This document shows positions 30,957 through 41,530 of a stretch of DNA of 64,000 bases, piece after piece. The DNA lies in assembly GCA_036365455.1 (NCBI GenBank), contig JAWQUS010000010.1, forward strand, positions 20,322,501 through 20,386,500, written 5' to 3'. A program made the translations under genes and the position numbers. A model generated the notes under the pieces. The model saw nothing but the letters and a program-made list of their open reading frames with translations. It was not told the DNA's origin and did not search any database. Origin of the DNA: Macrosoma leucophasiata (Eukaryota > Arthropoda > Insecta > Lepidoptera > Hedylidae). Numbering within the stretch: position 1 is the first letter of the stretch; each line of letters begins with the position of its first letter.

Positions 30957-31205
30957 ATAATAATAATGGCAACCCATTATACGTCCCACTGCTGGGCACG
31001 AGTCTCTCCCCTTTTTTGGGGGGGAGGCCTGGAGCTTACTCCACCACGCTGCTCCAATGCGGATTGGTGGAGTACCTTTTCACGTCCAAACGACTGAACT
31101 GATTTTAATTAAATTTGGTACAGAGATAGAGTTGACTTTGAGAAAGAACATAGGCTACTTTTTAAACGATATCCACGCGGGCGAATCCGCGGGCTCAGCG
31201 AGAAC
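30957..31205 (-). repeat. 5S-SINE tail joined to a Helitron fragment
   Basis: 30,957-31,073 is the 5S-SINE tail (minus), cut off after TGCGGATTGGTGGAGT. The next base begins plus-strand Helitron family-2 body (CTTTTCACGTCCAAACGACT ... GGCTACTTTTTAAACGATAT). Its final CTAG is lost (GGGCTCAGCGAGAAC). Confidence 0.6.
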
Positions 31206-31673
31206 AGCTCGTAATTAATAATTACATCAAAAACGTTTCAGTTTTTAGGTTAATTAGTAGGTACGCATTAAGTTTCTCGAAATTCACACGTAATATTAAC
31301 GTATCAGAACTTCGGATGTAGTTTAAGAGTTTTTCACTTACTTGTTTAGATTCGTCATTTTAATTGTAAATGTGTATTCTTTTAATTCGCCGTTGTCACC
31401 AATCCTTGCGGAATAAGGCTATTACGGGGCGCGGTGGATTATGTTTAAAGTGTTATGTCACCTAGAAATAGAAATGCTACCTTACACTCGGTTATCGGTA
31501 ATAGTTTCAATTTTATTGACACTATAAACAAATAACGATCTGCTTTATATCTTGATAAATAATACGAGGCGTTTAAGTTCCATTTGAAAGACATTTAAGA
31601 TATGAAATGAATTTCTAGTAGGTACCTAAACGAGGAAAACGGTATTTGAAGAAAATTAAGTAAAATGGTTTTA

Positions 31674-31845
31674 TCTATATATATAAAAAATAATTGCTGT
31701 TCGTTAGTCTCGCTAAAACTCGAGAACGGCTGGACAGAATTGGCTAATTTTGGTTTTGAATGATTATTGAAAGTCCAGGGAAGGTTTAAAAGGTAAAAAA
31801 ATATAAAGAAATTGAAGGGAAACAGTAGAAAACACAATTTATTAT
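31674..31845 (+). mobile_element. Helitron-type element (family 1), 3'-truncated
   Basis: Good 5' end TCTATATATATAAAAAATA and the GTCTCGCTAAAACTCGAG motif. It stops after CAGTAGAAAACACAATTTA without the CTAG terminus. Confidence 0.65.
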
Positions 31846-32714
31846 CAGTAGTAAATGTACAAACCAGCGACATGGTCTCCCGACCGTTTTTAGCGACATG
31901 TTACATATTTAGATTTCTATGCAAAAAACAGTAAAGGTATCTGCAGGTTATTAATTAATGAAAACGGATTACTCTTATACTTTAGGTTTTTACCTATAAT
32001 TAGGTCGTTAAAATATAGCCGATTAAAACACCTCTTATATTAGGGTACCAGTTCTTGGTTCACAAACATACTGTTCCATTATTGCCGTATTTGTATAAAA
32101 TTGCCGCTGTGATATTACAAAAAAAAATAGCGTCAAAGTCCAAATGACCTGCGAAGGAGATGTTATGATACGGCCGCTGTATGCTTGTATGAAGAATAGA
32201 TTTAAAATGATTTATAAAAGCTTAACACTGGTTACATCATAAGTACCTATCTTTACATAATACTAAACACATATAGTTGTAATTAAAACATGCTTAGTAT
32301 TGCTTTAGAGCTAATTGCATTGTAGTATAGGCATTACGTATTATTAGGTAACTCCACAATGGGAACATTCTGAAGTCGAGTATAAAATTTTATTATTCTC
32401 GTTTAGTGTTTGTAACAAAGAATGCTTACCATCATTTAACTCTGTAATGGTGACAATTAGTATAAAATAGGAATGTTAACGATACAGCTGACTGGTAAAC
32501 AGTATTTTAAGTAATAGAAAATCGTAGAGTTATTGAAATGTCATAAATATAACAGTTTATTTGAAACATTCCCAGATGTTATATACGTTATAGCAGCCTA
32601 TGAAAAGTAATTAATTTTTTTTTCTTTCGTATTTTGATGTGAAGTATGTCACAAACCAATGTTAGAGCTTTCAGCTGGTTCGCCAGTGCTAAATTGGTAT
32701 AATTATTTATTATA
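31846..32714. other. no gene recognised
   Basis: AT-rich unassigned sequence. Confidence 0.35.
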
Positions 32715-32715
32715 T

Positions 32716-32946
32716 TTTACTGGGGGTAGAGCACCAGGGACGGAGCTCGCGGGCGTAGGCACCACCGCATTACCTAATAATATACTTGCCGCGAAATGGA
32801 AGATAGCAGATTAAGTAATTGCGGTGGTGAAGCTAAATGCTAGTATTCGGAACTATCAGGTATCAGTTAGATGGTAACGAAAAGCTCTATAATTACCAGC
32901 ACAGAGGTATAAAACTAAGGCCTCAAAAGCAACGCATCTACACTGT
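32716..32946 (+). repeat. two SINE-A pieces fused
   Basis: A good head (32,716-32,800, GGGGGTAGAGCACCAGGGAC) is cut in the GCCGC region and joined to an older middle segment (32,835-32,946) that ends in GCAACGCATCTACACTG. Confidence 0.5.
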
Positions 32947-32966
32947 ACGTAATAAATAACTTAAAA

Positions 32967-33139
32967 AATACGAGATACAATTAAATATTTTTCTTTTCCA
33001 GGCAATGAAGCTCGCGTAAAGCTAGTTAACAAAGGCTAGGTCACCTAGTTTGGGGATCGTAGGCTAATTAAGTGCAACTGAGAGCTCTCTCTGCGGGTTA
33101 TACCTCTCGTTCTCTTTCATGTGATTCCATTCAATTGCA
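32967..33139 (+). repeat. direct repeat, first copy
   Basis: AATACGAGATACAATTAAAT ... GGCAATGAAGCTCGCGTAAA ... TCATTCAATTGCA type sequence. It recurs 563 bp downstream at about 85-90% identity by eye. The GAAGCTCGCGTAAAGCTAGTT stretch looks like a Helitron 3' end. Confidence 0.65.
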
Positions 33140-33529
33140 CGTGTGTTTTATTTTTAGTATTTCAAAACAGTTTAACCTTAAATGTCAAATTCCAAAGACC
33201 GCATTAAATTTAATACAGCGCGGTACCTATGCCTTCGCTTTGATATGAACTTATTTAAGAGTAGTGGCCTACCACCACTCTAGCGAGACAGTTGTGTTTT
33301 GTTCATAGATGTTAGGTATACTCTATTATAATTTTACTCGGACGACTCATTTTTTTATATGAAACAAACGAAACCCACCCGAGCAATTCAGATTAAACTC
33401 GTAAAATGGGCCACAATAATAGCTCATAGTATTTCACTAAATTTAATTTTGTCGGTCGGTCGGTCGTGAAATTCAGTAGATAATAACACCTAAAACCCAA
33501 TTTAAAACCGTGGTTGCTAAAACGTATGA

Positions 33530-33699
33530 AATACGAGATTCAGTAAAATATTTTTCTTTTCCTGGCAATGAAGCTCGCGTAAAGCTAGTTAACAAAAGCT
33601 AGGTCACCTAATTAGAGGATCGTAGGCTAATTAAGTGCAACCGAGAGCTCTCTGCGGTTTCACCTCTAATTCTCATCTATGTGATTTCATTCAATTGCA
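33530..33699 (+). repeat. direct repeat, second copy
   Basis: Same order of motifs as 32,967-33,139. The intervening 390 bp contain a GTCGGTCGGTCGGTCG run (33,451-33,467) and a SINE-B head scrap at 33,263-33,292. Confidence 0.65.
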
Positions 33700-33770
33700 T
33701 TTCAAAACAAAATTCTTGTTTATAAATGTATCTCTAGTATTGTGGGTTGAGAGTGAAGATATTACAGCAT

Positions 33771-34045
33771 TACTGGCGGTAGAGCTTCAGTGACGGAGCC
33801 ATGGGCATGTCTAGATAATTTTTCTAGGGCATATATTGCGATAACGGCACGATTTTCAGCCTTAATTTTTTGTTAGTGTTAATTCTGGGGTGGGCACCAG
33901 ATTTCTATTGGGCACGGGCCACCTTTCCCTCCCCTCTATTTCTAATCCTTGATGATTATGTAGATAGGTCTTTATAGGCTTCACTATTCACTTACTATCA
34001 ATGTGAAGTACCTAATTGCCCGTTTGTTATTTTATTTAAAAACCT
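33771..34045 (+). repeat. SINE-A split by unrelated sequence
   Basis: Head 33,765-33,812 (CTGGCGGTAGAGCTTCAGTG) and tail 33,965-34,045 (TAGGTCTTTATAGGCTTCAC ... GCCCGTTTGTTA) enclose 150 bp of unassigned sequence. Confidence 0.45.
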
Positions 34046-34098
34046 GATCTTATTATCTGTCGCTAACTGGTGGCATGATTGACCAAGTAAAACAAAAT

Positions 34099-34404
34099 AA
34101 GGGGTCCATAAATTACGTCACGCTATTAAAAGCATTTTCTGACCCTATCCTCACACTCTGTCACACTATCTGTGACCCCCTCTCCCTACAATATTGTGTC
34201 ACAAAAACAACCCCCCCCCTCCTGAATTGAACATTTCAATCTAAAAATATCTTTTATATCAAATATTTTAAATGTTTTAAGGAACTACGATCGTCACGTT
34301 GTCGGAGACCCCCCGCCCCCCCCTGTCACATCTTGTCACGCTCAGCGAGAGCCACCCTCCCCCATTGTATGCGAACGTACCTATTACATGATATGAACGG
34401 CCCT
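34099..34404. repeat. dispersed-type repeat with C-rich tracts
   Basis: Opens AGGGGTCCATAAATTACGTC, contains C9 and CCCCCCGCCCCCCCC tracts, and closes ACATGATATGAACGGCCCTA. I know this start as a common insect repeat; there is only one copy here. Confidence 0.4.
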
Positions 34405-34904
34405 AAGGAAAATTATAAAATTCTATTATTACTCAGTGTATGTACCTACCTACTAGATATAGCTCGAAAAACAGTTTATTCCTTACTTGATTAATAAAAT
34501 ACCAAAAATATGGAATTGCCGTGCTAATAGTTAATTCCTTCCTTCGTCTAAAATGTAAAAATAATATTTTCAACAACCGTTTTATTTTTATAACTCCTAT
34601 TATGTAATAAAATATTATTGTTTATCCATAAAAATATTATATAAGTCCAATCTTATTTTTAACATGGTCTATAGATTTAAACGGAACTTAAAACTAACTA
34701 GCTGGCAGTTTACCATTACCATCATTTATAATCATAATGTCTGTGAGAATGTTGTTCCGCTTTTTGTAACAAAACGTCGGTTGACATAATAAATGTTATG
34801 TGATGGTTCCTAATTGTGTAAGTAATTGTGCGTTGTGTTTTGTTCTTTTTCTTATTCTACTGAGAAATACCTAATATTATGTTTTTTATGATATATATAT
34901 ATAT
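34405..34904. other. no gene recognised
   Basis: AT-rich sequence ending in a TA microsatellite (34,891-34,911). Confidence 0.35.
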
Positions 34905-35188
34905 ATATTTTTTATGTTATGGATGTGGCAAACTAGCATGCAGTTCACATTGATGTTAAGTGATGACTGCAGCCTAAAGACACCCACACAAAGACCAAGG
35001 TCAAAATGCAGATGCGTTAGCACTCCTGAGGCCTAAGATGTTATGCCTCTGTGCCGGAAATTACAAGGCCGTACATTACCACCTGACCGGAACACGATAG
35101 TGCTGAACACTACCGTTTAGCGGCAAGTATATTAGGTAATGTGGTGCCTACGCCCGCGAGCTCCGTCACTAGAGCTCTACCACCAGTA
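34905..35188 (-). repeat. SINE-A, full length
   Basis: Body close to consensus with TGTGGCAAACTAGCATGCAG tail; head ends CTCTACCACCAGTA. Confidence 0.75.
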
Positions 35189-35275
35189 TTGTGGTAGTAG
35201 TTAATCTAGCTAGACACAAGTAGGAAGGCACACATTTTGAATTATGTGGTAGGTACACATTTTTCCTAAATAGGT

Positions 35276-35521
35276 TTTTTTATGTAACGAATTTGGGAAA
35301 CAGGCATGCAGTTCACATGGATGTTAAGTGCCGCCGCCTATTAACATCTACACAAAAATCAGAGTCAGATGCGTTGCCACCCCCGACACCTTAGTTGTTA
35401 TGTCTCTATGATAGTTAATACATGGCCATACATTACCATCTAATCGGAACACGGTAGTGTTGAACTACGGTAATGTGACCTACGCCCTTGAGTCCGTACA
35501 CTGCAAATCTACCACGAGTAA
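35276..35521 (-). repeat. SINE-A, diverged subfamily
   Basis: Has the variant middle GATAGTTAATACATGGCCATA and CATCTAATCGGAACACGG, also seen at 21.9 and 39.7 kb. This implies an older subfamily. Confidence 0.65.
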
Positions 35522-35560
35522 AAACTCTAACACCGGTAGGAACTTTAACACAGTACAGGT

Positions 35561-35800
35561 ATAGGTCGCGCCACGTAAAAAGAACGCTGGAAGAAAGTAG
35601 AAGGGATGTGTTCGCGCATCGGTACACTCGCGCACGAAAGTACTAGCCCTATTGGTTTATTTTTGATCTAGCTTTCGCTTGCGGTTTCGTGTATTGGTAG
35701 GCAGATTGAAAACGCCGCACCTCATACTACCAAATAGATCGATAAATCGTCTACTGCGCAGCTTGACCGCCAGCGTTCTTTTTACCTGGCGCGACCTATA
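35561..35800. mobile_element. MITE with 31-bp terminal inverted repeats
   Basis: Left TATAGGTCGCGCCACGTAAA and right (reverse complement) TATAGGTCGCGCCAGGTAAA continue through AAGAACGCTGG with one mismatch. At about 240 bp it has no coding capacity and is single-copy here. The outer TA pairs would fit a TA target. Confidence 0.7.
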
Positions 35801-36117
35801 GTACCTAGCAGTAGTATGTTAGACAGTGCTGTCACCTTCCAGTGGTTTAGGCTAAGACTGTCAATTTATGGCTTAGTGAAAATATTTTTATTTTCATTCT
35901 GAAAGAGTTTAGGCTTAAATAATTTTTTGGTTCTTCTTTCAACGGGCATGTCATATTGTAATTTTGTAATAAACTCTCTTGAGTTGTTGGGTAACGATTG
36001 TCGTAACTTTTTTAATCTATAAGCATAGTGTAGGTATTGTTTTAAATCGATAATGCTGAATAAAAACATGAAGCTCTTGAGTTCTTTACGATATTCAATA
36101 AACTGCAAAGTCTATTA

Positions 36118-36372
36118 TATCGGTTGCCTAACTAGCATAGTTGGCAATAGATGGCGCTGCTGCTACCATAAAGCAATGCAACAAATGTGAAGGAAAGATT
36201 TGACAAATCGGGCAGGACTTCAATAGCTCAATTGGAAGAGCGGCTGGACTAGATTCCCAGTAGGCCGCGAGTTCGAGTCTCGCCTGAAGTCAAATTCTTC
36301 TTTCCATTTTACTTTAAAATAAAATATATTTCACAAGCATGTGTTAATGCGAAATAATATAAAACAATGCAA
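36118..36372 (+). mobile_element. tRNA-MITE copy 3 (left arm missing)
   Basis: Starts at the spacer ATCGGTTGCCTAACTAGC and includes AATAGATGGCGCTGCTGC. It has the tRNA-like module and the full right arm (TCTTTCCATTTTACTTTA ... CAAGCATGTGTTAATGCG). Confidence 0.7.
36217..36290 (+). other. tRNA-like sequence inside tRNA-MITE copy 3
   Basis: Acceptor ACTTCAA/CTGAAGT (six pairs), D stem GCTC/GAGC, T arm GCGAG/CTCGC perfect; A and B boxes intact. The best anticodon loop reads CTAGATT with a mismatched fifth stem pair. Confidence 0.7.
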
Positions 36373-36835
36373 TTAGGTTGTGAAAACTTTACGTTATTCT
36401 AATCTAAACAAGGTTATATCAAAATCATGTCTCTGTACTGACTATTGATACGCTTCCATTAAATGCTCTAATCCATTTAAATTATTGATCGTTTTCCCGG
36501 CTGTTGCATAACCGTCTAAAATGGTTTGCTTTTAACAAGGGGTTTGATAAACAGAACCAATTATGTAGAAAGTGAATACAATATTTGTGTAGTAATAAAA
36601 TATGAGTATGCCAGGTCACGAAGCTTTAGGACAAATAATATCTCGAGCATAGTACTTTGTATGGGTTGTTTGTTTGAAAAACACAATCTGCGTTTCTTTC
36701 TGTATACATTTGATTAGAGGTTATCCAGTCAACGTTAAATAGAGTTACCATTTTATTTGACAAGGAGATTGGGTGGTCTTTAAGGTTCAGTTGCCTTATT
36801 TTTAATAAAATTATGACTTTAATTGTCTTTCGGTA

Positions 36836-37560
36836 ATAATAATAATAATCATCTAGGGGGCAGAGCAGCTTGTGGCCAGCTGTTGGTGAATAGCGACACC
36901 ATCCCCTACCATCATCTCGAGTTCCTCCGAGAGAACTGGGCTCTGCCTCGTCGGCCACACAGACGTACGGCCGGACAGAGCATCAGGCCTCTCACCGCTG
37001 GCTTATCTGATCCTGATTGGCCGGTCAGAGTGGTAGCGCTAGAGGTATGGCATTTGCAGAAATTTAGATAATAGTCTAAATTGCTGCAAGAGCCATACAC
37101 TCGGGGGTGGAAAAGTGTATAATAGCGGGGAAGCCCGCTCCTAGCTTGAGATTACTCGCTTGTGATGGTGAAACCGGGGCCACACCTCTCGACACCCCCA
37201 GCCTCTCTCAACAGTGTTGCCCCTCGTCGACCATCGGGTTGGCTGTTTGGGGGAGCCCACCAAGGAGAGGCGAGTCACCACCTGCCTAAAGTAGGATTCG
37301 ATAATGTGAGATGTTGAATATAGGCAGGCGCCGGATCTCACTCCATAGGCCCAGCCAGGTAGTCTCCCCAGTTCACCCACATAGCCCAAAGTTAAGCGAA
37401 TCACTTATCATTACAATAATCCCATATATTCTGCGGGGTCTGTCTGTGTCTGTTTTAACTATTGATGCAGTCAGAGAGAGGTCCCGCCGAATATAACCCA
37501 CTACAAAGTAGATCAAATTCTCGAAATGGCTTCTACGTGTTGGACCCCCCATATCCCTGC
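36836..37560. other. GC-rich non-coding block of unknown origin
   Basis: After an AATAATAATAAT run the composition changes to GC-rich: GTGGCCAGCTGTTGGTGAAT, GGGGAAGCCCGCTCCTAGC, CTCTCTCAACAGTGTTGCCC, TTGGGGGAGCCCACC-type segments. Short frames exist on both strands but none has a domain. The last 60 bp (AGTAGATCAAATTCTCGAA ... CTACGTGTTGGACC) are shared with 9,702-9,785, so at least part is a dispersed element, perhaps the untranslated part of a LINE. Confidence 0.5.
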
Positions 37561-38056
37561 GCAAGCCATAATGATCTAATCATATTCAGCTGCACCTTGC
37601 TGCGTTTTGAAACAGCTTCCCATAAGGTCATTATTGATAGTATATATTAGCTATATCGGTTCTCCAAAAAGAACTTCTTTCGATAGAACAGTTTCGACAA
37701 TTAATAAAAACTGAAAAAGTAGTCCTTCACTGGAAAATTTGAAAATTTCTAGGTCGTAAAACAAGAGGCTGCGAGATGATTACAAATCGTTTTTTTGCAT
37801 AGTTATAAATGGCCAAATGTTATAAAACTACGTTGCCATTAAAAAAGGACCTCATATATTCACTTGCGAGCTTTATCTTGGGTTGTTTTAAATAATAATA
37901 ATGTTGTTTAATTTATTATTTAGCCCCGGTTTATGTGATTCCAGTTTAAATAGCTCGCAGGTGTAGTATGTGCTTAGGTAGCTACTATTATACTAAAATG
38001 ATCGTTTTAGTTTAATATATGGGAGAAAAATCCGAAAACTTGTTTTACTTATATCT
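37561..38056. other. no gene recognised
   Basis: AT-rich unassigned sequence. Confidence 0.35.
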
Positions 38057-38121
38057 CAGTCTATTAAGAATAATTCAATTTGTGTAATATATTATATATT
38101 CAATAATTGTATATCTATACT

Positions 38122-38314
38122 TCTATACTAATATTATAAAGCTGAAGAGTTTGTTTGTTTGAACGCGCTAATCTCAGGAACTACTATTTCGATTTGAAAA
38201 ATTCTTTCAGTGTTAGATAGCCTATTTATCGAGGAAGGCTATAGGCTATATATATCATCACGCTATGACTAATAGGAGCGGAGGAACGCGGGCGAAGCCG
38301 GGGCAGGCCGCTAG
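38122..38314 (+). mobile_element. Helitron-type element (family 3), full length
   Basis: Begins TCTATACTAATATTATAAAG, continues CTGAAGAGTTTGTTTGTTTG, and ends GGGCGAAGCCGGGGCAGGCC then GCTAG followed by T. This is one of the most widespread lepidopteran non-autonomous Helitrons. A 30-bp direct repeat (38,057-38,086 and 38,408-38,437, one mismatch) brackets it at some distance. Confidence 0.8.
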
Positions 38315-38550
38315 TTTTTAATAAACATTTAATTAAAATAACACTTTTCTACGGATTTACCTCGCGTATATTAAACATTTTTTTTATTATCAAACCGTAG
38401 TTCAGGGCAGTCTATTAAGAATAATTCAATATGTGTAGCTCGCGAAAACCTTAGAACAATTTTTTTTTCGGATGCGATTGCCAGCTTTACCTTTTCTTTA
38501 GGTATGTGTTTCAGAAAGGGTACAAAACGCAGTTGTTTTTTATGCTGAAA

Positions 38551-38715
38551 CTAGCTGACCCGGCCACCTTCGTATTGCTTCAGAATGAAATAATGCGTCA
38601 AAGGTTAGATAGATACGGACTATTGGTATGGGAAAATAAAATTGTGTTTTTTTCTATTTCCGTTCAATTCCTTCATATTTTCTTACATTTTAAACCTTCC
38701 CTAGACTTCCAAAAT
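38551..38715 (-). mobile_element. Helitron-type element (family 1), 3' part
   Basis: The minus-strand 3' end GCCGGGTCAGCTAG at 38,551 is intact. The copy is cut within GGAAGTCTAGGGAAGG and lacks the 5' end. Confidence 0.65.
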
Positions 38716-39182
38716 ATATATTTAGATTAATAAGAAAGGAAGTTCTTTATTACACTAAAACTGGTTACGTTTAACTATTTAGGATACGCTATACGTAGGT
38801 ATCTATCGTCAGCGGTGTGATTGAAACCAGTCAAATTCCAAATTATGTACTTATATTATTTAATATAACAATAAGGCTACCGCTCCTTAACTCAATCAAG
38901 TATTTATCTAGTCAGTAATCAAATTATAATAGTAATTCGTCACTGACTTGTCAATAGAAAATGCTTTCTAGTGTTTCAATAGGCAATTATGTTATAACAT
39001 ACGCGGCCTTTATCGAACTCGGATTAATATGATCATTTATATAATTATAATGATGTAAGCTTAAATATCTCTATTTGGTAATTCGGCTTACAATGACTCG
39101 TTTCATAAGGTTTGTGTTGACTTTAGGGACGTAATTGGGCGTTTTTATGTTGTGGATATATACATATATGCATGCGGAAGCG
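38716..39182. other. no gene recognised
   Basis: AT-rich unassigned sequence. Confidence 0.35.
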
Positions 39183-39533
39183 CGCATGGCCCGGCGGCTG
39201 GTGTAGATCGTAAGCGATCTACTCGGTTAAGCACTATGGGCGCGGTCGGCTAGTGTGATGGGTGACTGCTAGTGGCAAATTAAATGCGCGTTTCTGTGCT
39301 TCGGAGGGCACGTTAAGCCGTCGGTACCGGTTGCTATCGATAGATCGTTAAACCTTGTCGGAGGCCTTATGGGCGGTTTGAAATCATCCGACATCGGGTT
39401 GGCCACTAACCCACCCACCTCCACCAATCCGCATTGGAGCAGCTTGGTGGAGTAAGCTCCAGGCCTCCCCCCAAAAAAGGGGAGAGACTCGTGCCCAGCG
39501 GTGGGACGTATAATGAGTTGCCATTATTATGTT
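39183..39533 (+). repeat. 5S-rRNA-derived SINE (5S-SINE), best copy
   Basis: The head reads GGTTAAGCACTATGGGCGCG then GATGGGTGACTGC. This is collinear with the 5S gene internal control region (TTAAGCA-x-x-x-x-GGGCGCGG ... GATGGGTGACCGC). Before it, GTAGATCGTAAGCGATCTAC forms a near-palindrome. The body (GGAGGGCACGTTAAGCCGTC, TTAAACCTTGTCGGAGGCCT) leads to the tail GCCCAGCGGTGGGACGTATA and TTGCCATTATTATG. 5S-derived SINEs are known in Lepidoptera. Confidence 0.75.
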
Positions 39534-39636
39534 GTGGATTAATGTGACGACTTCACCGACTACCAAACTCCGGTGGTACTGAAGTTCCCAGTGTAGGTGT
39601 AGTGGCCTTCTACTACTTGCCTACTGAGGCAATTTT

Positions 39637-39914
39637 TTTTAATGTAAGTTAGGTGGCAAACAAGCCTGAAGCTCACATATATGTTAAGTGACTGCAGCCT
39701 ATAGACATCTACAGAAAAACCAGAGGGCAAAACGCAGATGCGTTGTCACCCCTGAGATCTAAGGTGTCATGTCTCTGTGATATTTATTACGGGGCCATAC
39801 ATTACCATCTTACCGGAACACGATAGTGCCGAACACTACCATTAAGCGGCAGATAGGTTAGGTAATGCGGTGGTGCCAACGCTCTCCAGCTCTTACACTT
39901 GGAACTCTCCACCA
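39637..39914 (-). repeat. SINE-A, diverged subfamily, target of a CATAG-MITE
   Basis: Variant middle (GATATTTATTACGGGGCCAT). Its head is cut at CTCCACCA by the MITE; the remaining CCAGTA appears beyond the MITE at 40,427-40,432. Confidence 0.7.
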
Positions 39915-40421
39915 CATAGAGCAATACGAGCCACAGGCCGCGGCGGACCGGAGGGGAGTAGCCATAGCGTTTATTACCGATGCAGAACAGTCTGTCATTT
40001 TCGCGGGGGAAAATACGTGTGATATACACACACACTACAATAATCGTCTTTCACTACGAAACTCACACGTCGACTTCAACAAAATAAATAAATAAACAAT
40101 TATTTCAGGCACACATTGAAACATCTCGGCGACGGGTAGGTTTGTGGTATAATAGGTTGGTAGTAGGCTTGTGCTTGTATACTTTGACAGTGGGGAAAGC
40201 ATTTGTTTTTATGTTATAAAAGTGGCAAACAAGCGTGCAGTTCACATTGATGTTAAGTGATGACTGCAGCCTAAAGACACCCACACAATGACCATAGGTC
40301 AAAATGCAGATTCGCTGCCACTCCTGAGGCATTAGGTGTTATACCTCTGTGCCGGAAATTACACAGCCGTATGGTTACTCCCCACCGGTCCGCCGCGGCC
40401 GGAGGCCCGTGTTGCTCTATG
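39915..40421. mobile_element. CATAG-MITE copy 1, with a SINE-A nested inside
   Basis: Inverted ends CATAGAGCAATACGAGCC / (reverse complement) CATAGAGCAACACGGGCC continue into GGCGGACCGG(A/T)GGGGAGTA. The flanks CTCCACCA (39,907-39,914) and CTCAACCA (40,422-40,429) match at seven of eight positions, suggesting an 8-bp target duplication. Without the SINE it is about 345 bp. Confidence 0.75.
40213..40372 (-). repeat. SINE-A, truncated, inside CATAG-MITE
   Basis: Normal tail (AAGTGGCAAACAAGCGTGC). The copy ends at AAATTACACAGCCGTA, about 120 bp short of the head, a typical 5' truncation. Confidence 0.75.
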
Positions 40422-40429
40422 CTCAACCA

Positions 40430-40948
40430 GTATCAAACTTTTAAATACATACTCGTCTCATAAAATTAAGTGACTTAATTTTATTGAATCTACTATACCC
40501 GTATTCTCGACGATTGCGTGCTAAAAGGCGAACGGCGCCAGTATCAATAAAGTCACATAAATCGATGATATTGCGTGTAGTTCTCGTAAATAAAGCACTA
40601 AACATCATTTATAATCATTCCAACAATTTATGAAGCGACTTTACAAGGTAATGCATTGCAAAAAGCTCATATTAGTGAAAGGAGTATCGCAACAATTTGT
40701 TAATAATACGTACCGAGTTAGTTTATTTACTTTGTAACATGTCGATCTCGTCACCCATCCTCACTCATGTGTGAATTTTGTATGTTTATCTGTTTTTTAA
40801 ATAACCACAGTTCAAGATGTCGCGAAGTACTGTGATGATGAAATGTCGTTTGTTCGTCATGTGTGAATTATTTGGTTTGGGACACAATAATTTGTCCTCA
40901 ACAATATGATAATGAAGTAATATGATTAAATTAAGAATCGTTAATTTT
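40430..40948. other. no gene recognised
   Basis: Contains a small palindrome TAAAATTAAGTGACTTAATTTTA (40,461-40,483). Otherwise unassigned. Confidence 0.4.
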
Positions 40949-41530
40949 ACATAAGTTCACGCCTGTGTTCTGTGAAGCGGTAGAGAGCGTTTGAGGTAAA
41001 TGCATGTATTCAAGCGTAGGTATGAAAACATCCACGATTCGCTAGTTACGTTTTGTTCCATGTAAGTAATGCGGTGGCGAGTTTTTTTTTTTTTTTTTTT
41101 TTTTATGTAATAAAAGTGGCAAACAAGCATGCAGTTCACATTGTTGTTAAGTGATGACTGCAGCCTATAGACACCCACACAATGACCAGAGGTCAAAATG
41201 CAGATGCGCTGCCACTCCTGAGGCCTAAGGTGTTATGGCCTCTGTGCCTGAAATTACAGGGCCGTACATTACCACCTGACCGGAACACGATAGTGCTGAA
41301 CACTACCATTTAGCGGCAAGTATATTAGGTAATGCGGTGGTGCCTACGCCCGCGAGCTCCGTCACTGGAGCTCTACCACCAGTAAAAACACACTATCCTG
41401 GCACATTATCGATTTCCAGGGGCGGTAACGGACAACTTATGTAAAAAAATCAAAATGAAATGCGAATAGCACTTATCCTCTGTCCTGGGAATCGAACTCA
41501 AGACTCCAGCTTAGCAGTAGTGGCCTGTTG
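40949..41530 (-). repeat. SINE-B split by a SINE-A
   Basis: The tail part (40,949-41,074) and the tRNA head (41,485-41,530, CCTGGGAATCGAACTCAAGA) are in order. A full SINE-A lies between them. The SINE-B middle next to the insertion is badly diverged. Confidence 0.6.
41077..41383 (-). repeat. SINE-A, full length, inserted in SINE-B
   Basis: A T26 run at 41,078-41,104 is the longest poly-A tail in the window, with a near-consensus body. This points to a young copy. Confidence 0.8.

Noticed and set aside
36836..37560. rRNA or host gene cluster suggested by high GC
   Set aside because: No match by eye to conserved rRNA motifs, and no sustained open frame.
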